DNA of 26,832 nucleotides from DATFPQ01 sp035264765 (lineage in GTDB: Bacteria > Actinomycetota > Actinomycetes > Actinomycetales > Angustibacteraceae), in assembly GCA_035264765.1 (NCBI GenBank), contig DATFPQ010000086.1, positions 1-26,832 of the forward strand, written 5' to 3'. A program made the position numbers and the translations under genes. Below the pieces are notes generated by a model. That model worked only from the letters and a program-made list of their open reading frames with translations. It did no database searches and was not told the DNA's origin. Position 1 is the first letter of the stretch, and each line of letters begins with the position of its first letter. Positions 1 through 6,351 of the stretch are shown here, piece by piece.

Positions 1-619
1 AGTCCTTCATCGACACGGTGATCTTGCCTCGCTTGACGACCACGTAGCTGTGCTGCGTGTAGTTGTCCAGCCGCCGTGCCTGCACGGTCCGCGCCGCAAG
101 TGTCCCGTTGCGCGAGGCCGCGGCCCGGTAGCGCAGCCATCCCCGCGCGGACGGGGTCCGTAGCGTGGCGACCCAGGTGCCCTTCGCCGTCAGGCGGGTC
201 GTGGCCACGGTGTGCCAGCTCCCACCGTAACGGCGCTGGACCCGCACCTGGAGTCCGGAACGGGCGGGTGACACCGTGCCGGTCATCTTCACGCGACTCC
301 CCGTCGGGGCCGAACCAGGCGCCTTCACCGTGATCTGTTGGCTCGGGGCGAGTGCTCCACCGCGATGCGCCGACGGCGGCGCCACCCGCGTGCCCGCGGC
401 CGACCCGGCCGCCGCCCGCTCCGCAGGGCCTGGAACGTCGGACCGAGCGACGTGCCGCAGGACGTTAGCCACGGCCGACTGCGGCGCGTCCGGCTGCGGC
501 GCCACGGCGGAGGCGGAGCCAGCGGCGAGCAAGCCCGTCGCGGCGAGCAGGACCGTCAGACCGGAACCGATGACTCGTGAGGGTGCGGGACGTCGAGGCC
601 AGGACGACCGGAGAGGCAT
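1..619 (-). CDS. Secreted Ig-like repeat protein, 3' end beyond window
   Basis: Reading the minus strand from ATG at 619 gives an open frame of 206 codons that runs off the left edge without a stop. The N-terminus is a Sec-type signal peptide: a basic stretch (R4, R9, R10, R15), a hydrophobic core at about residues 17-33, and an A-S-A cleavage site near residue 38. An Ala/Pro/Ser linker follows, then at about residues 90-170 a beta-sandwich-like segment (ITVKAPGSAPTGSRVKMTGT, later GTWVATLRTPSARGWLRYR) typical of actinobacterial extracellular Ig-like domains. A second segment (RLDNYTQHSYVVVKRGKITV) starts at the edge. GGAG lies four bases before the ATG, which supports this start. Function is unknown; a cell-wall or surface-binding role is inferred from the architecture. 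The catalytic or binding domain, if any, is outside the window. Confidence 0.72.
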   Translation of the reverse strand, partial: MPLRSSWPRRPAPSRVIGSGLTVLLAATGLLAAGSASAVAPQPDAPQSAVANVLRHVARSDVPGPAERAAAGSAAGTRVAPPSAHRGGALAPSQQITVKAPGSAPTGSRVKMTGTVSPARSGLQVRVQRRYGGSWHTVATTRLTAKGTWVATLRTPSARGWLRYRAAASRNGTLAARTVQARRLDNYTQHSYVVVKRGKITVSMKD

Positions 620-670
620 GGCACTCCAAGAGTCGGGACGAACGCCGAGGGCGAACGGCAAGGCAGAGGG

Positions 671-718
671 ACGGTGATACGGACGGTGATACGGACGGTG
701 AGACGGACGGTGAGACGG
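671..718. repeat. 12-bp tandem repeat, four copies
   Basis: Four head-to-tail units: GACGGTGATACG twice, then GACGGTGAGACG twice, followed by a degenerate fifth (GATGGACAG). The array lies 52 to 99 bases upstream of the secreted-protein ATG at 619, in the divergent gap to the acetyltransferase. It could be a multi-copy binding site or a slippage array. Nothing else convincing is seen in the gap 620-890 apart from the promoter at 879. Confidence 0.8.
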
Positions 719-878
719 ATGGACAGTCGGACCACTATCCGGACCAAACGGCCGGCAGCCAGACCCGCTGCCCATGAAGGCGACGGTGTACGGGTCCGCT
801 TGGCACGGTACGACCCCGGTCAACCCCGGTCTGGACGCCTGCAGACCCTCGGGTTCCATTCGCCGCGGGCGCACCGGT

Positions 879-884
879 TAACGT
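879..884 (+). promoter_or_regulatory. -10 box of a leaderless promoter for the GNAT gene
   Basis: TAACGT (TANNNT) stands exactly six bases before ATG 891, so transcription would start at or next to the A of the start codon. There is no Shine-Dalgarno sequence. No good -35 box is visible. The same arrangement precedes four other genes in this window. Confidence 0.45.
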
Positions 885-890
885 CACAAC

Positions 891-1400
891 ATGGCTCACG
901 CGCTGCTGTCGGTCCGGGACGCGCTGCCCACCGACGTCCCCCGACTGGTGGAGCTGGTCCGGGAGCTGGCCGAGTACGAGCGCGCCGTGCACGAGGTCGA
1001 GGCGACCGAGGAGCACTTCCGCGCGGCCCTCTTCCCCGCCGACGCCAGCGCCGCGCGCAGCCACGCCCTGGTCGCCGAGGCCGAGACGCCGGATGGACCT
1101 CGAGTGGTGGGCATGGCCGTCTGGTACGTCACGTTCTCGACCTGGCTGGGTCGGCACGGCATCTGGCTGGAGGACCTCTACGTCAGCCCCGACCGGCGCG
1201 GCAGCGGCCTGGGCAAGGCCCTGCTGACCCGGCTCGCCCAGATCGCGGTCGAGCGCGGCTACGGACGAGTGGAGTGGTGGGTCCTCGACTGGAACACCCC
1301 GTCGATCGAGTTCTACCGGTCGCTGGGCGCGAGCCCTCAGGACGGCTGGACCGTGTACCGGCTCGACGGCGACGCGCTGGCTGCGTTAGGTAGGCCATGA
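891..1400 (+). CDS. GNAT family N-acetyltransferase (diamine acetyltransferase-like)
   Basis: 169-residue single-domain GNAT protein expected to transfer acetyl from acetyl-CoA to an amine. The fold is visible in order: N-terminal VRDALPTDVPRLVELVRELAEYER, the beta4 strand (VVGMAVWYVTFSTW), the LEDLYVSPDRRGSGLG segment that carries the acetyl-CoA pyrophosphate loop (RRGSGLG), and the C-terminal WWVLDWNTPSIEFYRSLGA, where the Tyr lies where GNATs have their general acid. The LAEYE opening and the WNTPSIEFYRSLGA motif resemble spermidine/spermine (SAT-like) and thialysine acetyltransferases, so a polyamine or small amine substrate is likely but unproven. It is monocistronic, divergent from the secreted-protein gene. 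It has no ribosome-binding site but a -10 box six bases before the ATG, suggesting a leaderless message. Confidence 0.9.
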   Translation: MAHALLSVRDALPTDVPRLVELVRELAEYERAVHEVEATEEHFRAALFPADASAARSHALVAEAETPDGPRVVGMAVWYVTFSTWLGRHGIWLEDLYVSPDRRGSGLGKALLTRLAQIAVERGYGRVEWWVLDWNTPSIEFYRSLGASPQDGWTVYRLDGDALAALGRP

Positions 1401-1415
1401 GCGGTTGCAGGGCTG

Positions 1416-1445
1416 GCCGAGGCGTTTCTTCCACTTTTTCTCGGC
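1416..1445 (+). terminator. Weak inverted repeat after the GNAT gene
   Basis: GCCGAG (1416-1421) pairs with CTCGGC (1440-1445) around an 18-base T-rich loop, 16 bases after the GNAT stop. The stem is short and lacks a following U tract, so this is only a weak terminator candidate. Confidence 0.25.
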
Positions 1446-1566
1446 GTTCGTTACGCACCGGCTATGACAGAGCGCGTAGTGTGACCGATCAGCGCGGCGG
1501 CCGGGCACGAGGTACTAGTCCCACCCCTAAGACTCGGGGTATGAACCGCCGGGCCCTCGCGTGGAC

Positions 1567-1589
1567 GGGTCACCCGCTTCGGGTCACCA
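1567..1589. promoter_or_regulatory. Paired GGGTCACC dyads upstream of the anti-sigma gene
   Basis: GGGTCACCC (1567-1575), a perfect dyad about a central C, is followed 14 bases on by GGGTCACCA (1581-1589). The pair lies 59-81 bases upstream of ATG 1648 in an otherwise featureless 247-base gap. It could be an operator; no factor can be named. Confidence 0.25.
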
Positions 1590-1647
1590 TGGACGGGGCG
1601 GCGCCGCACGCAGCGGACGGCCGACAGGGGCGAAGGGCGGTGCACCC

Positions 1648-2091
1648 ATGACGACCACCGAACCGGAGCTGGCCGACGCAGCCCTTGACGTCGTGGAGCT
1701 GGCGGTCCCCGCTCACCCGGCCTACGTGGCGGTCGTCCGGACCGCAGCCGCCGGCCTCGCAGCCCGCGCCGACCTCACTTTGGACCGGATCGAGGACCTC
1801 CGGATCGCGGTCGATGAGGCCTGCGCCCTCCTGCTCCACCACCGATCGGCCGAGGACGCGGTCGAGGAGGACGAGGCAGAGATCCGCTGCCTGTTCACCC
1901 TTGAGGACGACGCGCTCACCGTCGTCATCAGCGGGCCCCTGGTCCCACTGCCCGACCCGTCCGCGTTCGCCTGGGCGGTGCTCGACGCGCTCGTCGACTC
2001 GCTGGCCACCGGAGAGAACCGCGATCACGACACCGAACCGTCCACCTGGCTGCGTGTCAGCGTGCGAGGAGGGACAGGGTCGTGGACGTGA
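1648..2091 (+). CDS. Anti-sigma factor of the RsbW/UsfX type (GHKL ATPase fold)
   Basis: 147 residues. The GHKL/HATPase_c_2 fold is recognisable from VELAVPAHPAYVAVVRTAAAG, then IEDLRIAVDEACALLL (N-box helix) and, near the C-terminus, FAWAVLDALVDSLAT. The N-box has Leu where classical RsbW has the Mg-ATP-binding Asn; mycobacterial UsfX, as I recall it, is likewise divergent there, so this is a family trait rather than decay. Its role is inferred: bind and silence the sigma factor encoded 10 bases downstream, with release through an anti-anti-sigma factor not present here. ATG 1648 is preferred; an in-frame GTG at 1561 would add a low-complexity Gly/Arg stretch. The only ribosome-binding candidate is a weak purine run (AAGGGCGG). 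The gap to the sigma gene is 10 bases, so the two are probably one operon. Confidence 0.85.
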   Translation: MTTTEPELADAALDVVELAVPAHPAYVAVVRTAAAGLAARADLTLDRIEDLRIAVDEACALLLHHRSAEDAVEEDEAEIRCLFTLEDDALTVVISGPLVPLPDPSAFAWAVLDALVDSLATGENRDHDTEPSTWLRVSVRGGTGSWT

Positions 2092-2101
2092 AGGCCCCGC
2101 G

Positions 2102-3502
2102 ATGAGCCCGGCCGTGCCGGGCGCCGCGACCCGACGGCCCAGTGGCCCCGGGGACCTGGCGGAGACCCGCAGCCACGGCGGCGAGGGTGCACGTGTCACC
2201 GGCAGCGCAGTCCCGGCGGCACGTCAGGAGCCGGCAGGCCAGGATGCGGCAGCCGCAGAGCCGGCACGACAGCAACCGGCCGCACCTCCCGCGCCGCGAC
2301 GGGAGGCAAGGCAACAGCCAGCGCCAGGGCAAGAGCCAGCCGCCCACGTAACGGCACCCCAGACACCACAGTCGCCACTGGCAGGCGAACAGCCGACATG
2401 GCAGGAAGCGGACCGGCGAGACACCCCGTGGCAGGCGCAAGCACAGCAGGAGTCAGCACGGCACGATGTGCCAGGGGAGCAACCCTGGCGGTGCGATTCC
2501 GGGCCGGATGCGGCACAGGACAACGTCACGGCTGCGCACATCGAGGACGACGTGTCGTCAATGCCGGCGTGCGCGGAGTCGGCGCTCATCCGCGAGGCGC
2601 TCGAGCGGCTGCAGCGGCTGGGTCCCGACGACCCGGAGCGGGTGAGGCTGCGGCAGCACGTCGTCGAGTCGCATCTGCCCCTGGTCCGCGTGCTGGCTCA
2701 GCGCTACCGCGACCTGGGCGAGCCCCTGGACGACCTCGTCCAGGTCGGCACCATCGGGCTGATCCACGCCGTGGACCGGTTTGACCTCACCCGTGGCACC
2801 GGGCTGGCGAGCTACGCCACGCCCAACATCCTCGGTGAGATCCGGCGGCACTTCCGCGATCGAGCCTGGGCGGTGCGGGTGCCCCGGCGCCTGCAGGAGC
2901 TCCAAGCCCGCACCAGCGCCGCCAGAGCGGACCTCGCCCAGCGCCTGGGGCGCTCCCCCACGGTGGCCGAGCTGGCCCAGGCCCTTGGCCTGGAGGAGGA
3001 GGCCGTGCTGGAGGGGCTGGAAGCGCAACGCGCCTACGCCGCGGTGCCGCTCGAGCGCCCGGAGGGCCAGGCCGAGGTCGACAGTGCCCTGGTCACCGTC
3101 GACACCGCCCTCGAGGAGGTTGTCGACCGGGAGTCGCTGCGTCCGGTGCTTCGCGGCCTGCCGGCGCGTGACAAGCGGATCTTGGCCCTGCGCTACTTCC
3201 GCGGGCTGAGCCAGGCGCAGATCGCCGAGGAGCTCGGCATCTCGCAGATGCACGTCTCCCGGCTGCTCTCGCGCACCATTGGGCGCCTGCAGCAGTGTCT
3301 GACCGACGCCGGCGAGCCTGCACCGAACGACCGCTCGCGTCGGGCCACTGACCGGCCAGCGAGCCAGCGTCCCTCGGCGCAGCAACGCGCCGCGGCTCAG
3401 ACTTCGGGCGCGGCGCAGCCCGCCGCGACCCCGCCTCCGCCCACGCCGCATCCCGCCACCCCTCAGCCGCAGCGTCGGCGAACGGATCGTCGCGCCGGCT
3501 GA
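2102..3502 (+). CDS. SigB/SigF-family RNA polymerase sigma factor with long disordered tails
   Basis: 466 residues from ATG 2102, which has GAAGG seven bases upstream. The conserved core occupies about residues 165-385: region 2 (HLPLVRVLAQRYRDLGEPLDDLVQVG, then GLIHAVDRFDLTRGTGLASYA, NILGEIRRHFRDRAW), region 3 (VPRRLQELQARTSAARADLAQ) and region 4 (RDKRILALRYFRGLSQAQIAEELGISQMHVSRLLSR). This is the general-stress/SigF group, which reads GTTT-GGGTA-type promoters. Two oddities stand out: about 150 residues of Ala/Pro/Gln-rich sequence before the core and about 80 residues of similar sequence after it, where family members usually have little. The N-terminal extension uses A-ending codons (GCA, CCA, CAA) far more than neighbouring genes. 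An ATG at 2561 would remove most of it but has only a distant GAGGA. It follows its presumed anti-sigma factor by 10 bases. Confidence 0.88.
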   Translation: MSPAVPGAATRRPSGPGDLAETRSHGGEGARVTGSAVPAARQEPAGQDAAAAEPARQQPAAPPAPRREARQQPAPGQEPAAHVTAPQTPQSPLAGEQPTWQEADRRDTPWQAQAQQESARHDVPGEQPWRCDSGPDAAQDNVTAAHIEDDVSSMPACAESALIREALERLQRLGPDDPERVRLRQHVVESHLPLVRVLAQRYRDLGEPLDDLVQVGTIGLIHAVDRFDLTRGTGLASYATPNILGEIRRHFRDRAWAVRVPRRLQELQARTSAARADLAQRLGRSPTVAELAQALGLEEEAVLEGLEAQRAYAAVPLERPEGQAEVDSALVTVDTALEEVVDRESLRPVLRGLPARDKRILALRYFRGLSQAQIAEELGISQMHVSRLLSRTIGRLQQCLTDAGEPAPNDRSRRATDRPASQRPSAQQRAAAQTSGAAQPAATPPPPTPHPATPQPQRRRTDRRAG

Positions 3503-3525
3503 CCACGTCCGCTGCACCCACAGTC

Positions 3526-3644
3526 GCGCAGTCCGGACCCGCAGGGAGCGCAGGCCAGACCCGAAGGCGCGAAGGCCGGACCCGCAGCTGCGCAGGCCGC
3601 GCCCGCAGGCTGCACCCACAGCCGCGCAGGCCGCACCTGCAGCC
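3526..3644. repeat. 21-bp degenerate tandem array after the sigma gene
   Basis: Five full units of 21-22 bases plus a 12-base partial one. The unit is GCGCAGGCCGGACCCGCAG plus two or three bases. Units one and four are 22 bases long. Read in phase, the unit would encode A-Q-A-G-P-A-A, the composition of the sigma factor's tails, but the 22-base units break any continuous frame. It begins 23 bases after the sigma stop and fills most of the convergent gap to the membrane-protein gene. Confidence 0.7.
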
Positions 3645-3663
3645 GCTCACATCGGAGGGCTGG

Positions 3664-4056
3664 TCAGTACTCGACCGGCGTACCACGCATCGCGGCAACC
3701 GCGGTCAGGACCGCCACCGCCGCCACGCCAAGGCCGGCCACCAGGTGACCGGACGACACGACGTACCAGGCCACAGCCAGCAGCAGGATCTGCCAGGTCA
3801 CGGCCGGGGACCGCGCCCAGCGGCGACCCGCCAGCAGGCCGCGCGCCACGAACAGCAGGCCGACACCGACCGCGCCCAGGAGGACGGCGAGCATCGCCGC
3901 GTTCCGCACCACCGTCGCGCGCGAGGTGACGAGCTCGCCCAGGTAGAGGGCGGCCAGGCCGAGGGCGGGCAGCGCCTCCAGCACCGCCAGCCCAGCCCCT
4001 AGTCGGCGCCACGGCCGCTGGTCGACCGACGTGTCGTCGGCGGCGGAGGAGTCCAC
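3664..4056 (-). CDS. Small four-helix membrane protein, unknown function
   Basis: 130 residues from GTG 4056. After an acidic N-terminus (VDSSAADDTSVD) four hydrophobic helices can be seen: about residues 17-40 (LGAGLAVLEALPALGLAALY), 50-72 (AAMLAVLLGAVGVGLLFVAR), 83-100 (AVTWQILLLAVAWYVVSSG) and 103-122 (LVAGLGVAAVAVLTAVAAM). Basic loops suggest the ends face the cytoplasm. It is an actinobacterial-type hypothetical without a recognised family motif. The start is supported by TACGGT six bases upstream, matching a leaderless promoter; no ATG lies nearby. It is divergent from whiB1, with two perfect dyads in the shared region, and convergent with the sigma gene. Confidence 0.72.
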   Translation of the reverse strand: MDSSAADDTSVDQRPWRRLGAGLAVLEALPALGLAALYLGELVTSRATVVRNAAMLAVLLGAVGVGLLFVARGLLAGRRWARSPAVTWQILLLAVAWYVVSSGHLVAGLGVAAVAVLTAVAAMRGTPVEY

Positions 4057-4062
4057 GCCCTC

Positions 4063-4068
4063 ACCGTA
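4063..4068 (-). promoter_or_regulatory. -10 box of a leaderless promoter for the membrane protein
   Basis: On the minus strand TACGGT is followed by six bases and then GTG 4056. This fits a transcript beginning at the start codon and is the main reason for choosing that start. The -35 position (CTGGGT with a 17-base spacer) is not convincing. Confidence 0.45.
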
Positions 4069-4112
4069 GCCGCCGTCGATGTGGTACCCAGAGCCGCCCG
4101 ATCCGTCCTCGA

Positions 4113-4139
4113 GTTGCCGGAGTGCCCCCTTGCGGCAAC
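4113..4139. promoter_or_regulatory. Dyad 1 between membrane-protein gene and whiB1
   Basis: GTTGCCG (4113-4119) and CGGCAAC (4133-4139) form a perfect seven-base inverted repeat with a 13-base centre. It ends four bases before a second perfect dyad. Neither divergent gene's inferred message includes it, which favours an operator over an RNA hairpin. Confidence 0.5.
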
Positions 4140-4143
4140 CCTG

Positions 4144-4171
4144 TGTGACGGACACCTCATCGACCGTCACA
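4144..4171. promoter_or_regulatory. Dyad 2 between membrane-protein gene and whiB1
   Basis: TGTGACGG (4144-4151) and CCGTCACA (4164-4171) form a perfect eight-base inverted repeat with a 12-base centre. The half-sites contain TGTGA/TCACA, like CRP boxes, but 18 bases separate them instead of the six that CRP requires. Confidence 0.55.
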
Positions 4172-4221
4172 TATTGATCACGTCTTTTCTCTTGTGGAAG
4201 GTGCCCTGCAGATGTTTGGCT

Positions 4222-4247
4222 GGAACACCGCGGGTAACCAGGACGTT
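4222..4247 (+). promoter_or_regulatory. Candidate ECF (SigE-type) promoter of whiB1
   Basis: GGAAC (4222-4226), a 17-base spacer, then CGTT (4244-4247) fits the -35/-10 pattern of mycobacterial SigE/SigH-group promoters. Transcription would begin near 4254, leaving a leader of about 80 bases. The same elements with the same spacer precede sigE at 25972-25997. A perfect palindrome, GCACGTGC, lies at 4248-4255. Confidence 0.45.
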
Positions 4248-4336
4248 GCACGTGCGGGTTGCTCGTGAACCGCTTCACAAGCGTAGGCGCGCTCGGCACC
4301 CAGAACCTCTGAGAATCACGAAGGAGACCGATCCCG

Positions 4337-4585
4337 ATGGACTGGCGCCACCGCGCTGCCTGCCTCGACGAGGATCCCGAGCTGTTCTTCCCGATCGGCA
4401 ACACCGGCCCCGCCCTGTTGCAGATCGAGGAGGCCAAGGCCGTCTGTCGCAGGTGCCCCGTCATGGACACCTGCCTGAAGTGGGCGCTGGAGTCCGGCCA
4501 GGACGCCGGCGTCTGGGGCGGCCTGTCCGAGGACGAGCGACGCGCTCTCAAGCGTCGCAATGCACGGGCCCGTCGAGCCGTCTGA
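4337..4585 (+). CDS. whiB1: WhiB1, iron-sulfur transcriptional regulator
   Basis: 82 residues, nearly the length and sequence layout of mycobacterial WhiB1 and streptomycete WblE. The four cluster-ligating cysteines are C9, C37, C40 and C46 (C-X27-C-X2-C-X5-C), holding a [4Fe-4S] cluster that reacts with nitric oxide in the mycobacterial protein. The GVWGG turn (58-62) and the basic C-terminal tail (RRALKRRNARARR) for DNA binding are intact. WhiB1 is known to bind region 4 of the primary sigma factor and is essential in M. tuberculosis. ATG 4337 has AAGGAGA ten bases upstream. It is convergent with pdtaS as in mycobacteria, and a strong hairpin separates them. The upstream region holds two dyads and an ECF-type promoter candidate. 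No residue looks aberrant. Confidence 0.96.
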   Translation: MDWRHRAACLDEDPELFFPIGNTGPALLQIEEAKAVCRRCPVMDTCLKWALESGQDAGVWGGLSEDERRALKRRNARARRAV

Positions 4586-4618
4586 CGCACCGGCAGCACC
4601 TGCTCGCACCGAGCAACC

Positions 4619-4652
4619 GACGCCCCGGCCCCAGCGCAGCGGCCGGGGCGTC
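4619..4652. terminator. Strong bidirectional hairpin between whiB1 and pdtaS
   Basis: A perfect 12-base inverted repeat, GACGCCCCGGCC (4619-4630) and GGCCGGGGCGTC (4641-4652), encloses a 10-base loop, 33 bases after the whiB1 stop. There is no U tract, as is common for actinobacterial terminators. Being symmetrical, it could also serve the convergent pdtaS transcript. Confidence 0.85.
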
Positions 4653-4693
4653 TGCATGTCGGCTTCCGGGCGGACGCCGGCTCTCAGGTCGAG

Positions 4694-4852
4694 GACGCCG
4701 GCGCTGCCACTTCCAGGACGACGGCTCCCCAGCTCCGAGACAACGAGGCTCCCGAACTCCAAGACAACGGCGCTCCCCCAGGCCCACGACAACGCGGCTC
4801 CCAACTCCAGGACGTCCGGCTGCCAGATCAGGACGGCGGGTCCCACGTTCAG
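4694..4852. repeat. Degenerate 21-25-bp tandem array between whiB1 and pdtaS
   Basis: About seven units that start with GAC(A/G)ACG-like sequence and end with CTCC-type sequence; the best three, from 4737 on, share GACAACG and GCTCCC. The array fills the space between the hairpin and the pdtaS stop at 4870. Both strands are open in at least one frame across it, but the resulting peptides are repetitive and look non-coding. Confidence 0.6.
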
Positions 4853-4869
4853 TGCGACACCGGACCGCC

Positions 4870-6345
4870 TCAGCCCAGTGCCCGCGGACGCAGCCGCAGC
4901 TCCACCTGGGTGCCGCCCCCCTTCCGGCGGTGCCACTGGATCGTGCCGCGCAGCTCCCCCACGAGCGAGCGCACGATCTGCGCGCCCAGGCCTCCGCTCG
5001 GCGCCGTGGCGCCCTCCGGCAGCCCGGCGCCGTCGTCGCTCACCACGACGTCCAAACGGTCGGCGGCCGGATCGCCCTCGTTCCGCCGTTCGGCATGGAC
5101 CGACACCACGCCGTCGCGGCCGTCGAAGCCGTGCTCGACCGCGTTCTGCACGAGCTCGGTGAGCACGAGCGACAGGGCGGTGGCGTCCTCCGCGCGCAGC
5201 CGCCCGAACCGGCCGCTGTGCTCGGCGCGCACCGACCCTGACCGGCTCGCCACCTCCACCAGGGTGGATAGCCCGCGCACGGCCACCTCGTCGAAGTTCA
5301 CCGTCTCGTCGTAGCCGGTCGACAGCGTCTCGTGCACCAGCGCGATCGCCCCGACGCGACGCACCGCCTCGTCGAGCGCCGCCCGGGCCGGACCGCCGTC
5401 CAGCCGCCGGGCCTGCAGCCGCAGCAGCGCCGCCACGGTCTGCAGGTTGTTCTTCACCCGGTGGTGGATCTCGCGGATCATCGCGTCCTTGCTCAGCAGC
5501 TCGCGCTCGCGCCGGCGTAGCTCGGTGACGTCGCGCAGGAGCAGCAACGCGCCCGTCCGCTGGCCCTCCCGGACCAGCGGGATGGCCCGAAGCGACAGCG
5601 TGGTGCCGGCCCCGTCGACGTCGCAGCGCCACGGCGCCCGGCCGGTGAGCACCAGCGGCAGCCCCTCGTCGACCACGCCGCGAGTACGCACGAGCGGCGT
5701 CGTGACCTCGGCGAGCGACTGGCCGATCAGGTCGCGACCGTGCCCGAGCCGGTGGAAGGCCGACACCGCGTTCGGGCTGGCGTAGACGACTACGCCGTCG
5801 ACGTCGAGCCGGATCAGCCCGTCGCCGACCCGAGGGGCGCCGCGGCGTGACCCCGTCGGCGCCCCGGCGACCGGGAACGAGCCCTCGGAGACCATCAAGG
5901 CCAGCGCGTCGGCGCACGCCATGTACGTGACCTCGAGCCGGCTCGGCGTGCGCATGGTGGACAAGTCCGTATGCCGCGACAGGACGGCGATCGTCCGGCC
6001 GGCCCGGACGACGGGGATCGTCTCCTCTCGGATCGGGACGTCCTCGCTCCACTCCGGGTCGCGCTCGCGGCAGATCACCGCCTGGTCGAACGCCTTGTCG
6101 AGCTGCACCCGCTTTCCGCGCTCGACCTCGGTGCCGACCACGTCGTCGAAGAACACCGTGCCGCCGGTGGTGGGGCGCACGTGGGCGACCGCCAGCCAGC
6201 CGGCGTCGGCCGCCACCCACAGCACCAGATCCGCGAAGGACAGGTCCGACAGCAGCTGCCAGTCGCCGACGAGCTGCCGCAGCCACTCGACGTCCGCGTC
6301 ACCGAGCCGGGTGCGGTCCTGGACCAGGTCGTTGAGCGTCGGCAC
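4870..6345 (-). CDS. pdtaS: PdtaS-type sensor histidine kinase
   Basis: 491 residues, closely matching mycobacterial PdtaS (Rv3220c) throughout. A GAF-like domain occupies about residues 1-155 (QLLSDLSFADLVLWV), a PAS domain about 170-275 (GDGLIRLDVDGVVVYASPNAVSAF), then the HisKA_2 helix with REIHHRVKNNLQTVAALLRLQARR and the phospho-acceptor His at 294/295, and the GHKL ATPase with N-box LTELVQNAVEHGFDG (N401), G1 DDGAGLPEG and G2 GGLGAQIV. No membrane segment: a cytoplasmic sensor. In mycobacteria it phosphorylates PdtaR, an ANTAR antiterminator; no pdtaR is present here. The start is GTG 6345, preceded at six bases by TAGGCT and without a ribosome-binding site. It lies 58 bases after the glutamate dehydrogenase gene on the same strand but probably has its own promoter. 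Confidence 0.93.
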   Translation of the reverse strand: MPTLNDLVQDRTRLGDADVEWLRQLVGDWQLLSDLSFADLVLWVAADAGWLAVAHVRPTTGGTVFFDDVVGTEVERGKRVQLDKAFDQAVICRERDPEWSEDVPIREETIPVVRAGRTIAVLSRHTDLSTMRTPSRLEVTYMACADALALMVSEGSFPVAGAPTGSRRGAPRVGDGLIRLDVDGVVVYASPNAVSAFHRLGHGRDLIGQSLAEVTTPLVRTRGVVDEGLPLVLTGRAPWRCDVDGAGTTLSLRAIPLVREGQRTGALLLLRDVTELRRRERELLSKDAMIREIHHRVKNNLQTVAALLRLQARRLDGGPARAALDEAVRRVGAIALVHETLSTGYDETVNFDEVAVRGLSTLVEVASRSGSVRAEHSGRFGRLRAEDATALSLVLTELVQNAVEHGFDGRDGVVSVHAERRNEGDPAADRLDVVVSDDGAGLPEGATAPSGGLGAQIVRSLVGELRGTIQWHRRKGGGTQVELRLRPRALG

Positions 6346-6351
6346 CCGACG

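Noticed and set aside
774..881. A 35-codon open frame starting at ATG 774 upstream of the GNAT gene.
   Set aside because: No ribosome-binding site, unremarkable peptide, moderate wobble GC, and its stop overlaps the GNAT -10 box. More likely chance.
1537..1542. GGGTAT as the -10 of a SigF-autoregulated promoter upstream of the anti-sigma gene.
   Set aside because: No GTTT or GNNT element lies 14-17 bases upstream, so only half of the promoter is present.
4144..4171. A CRP site upstream of whiB1, as known in M. tuberculosis.
   Set aside because: TGTGA and TCACA are 18 bases apart instead of 6, and no 16-base CRP box is found by eye in the gap.
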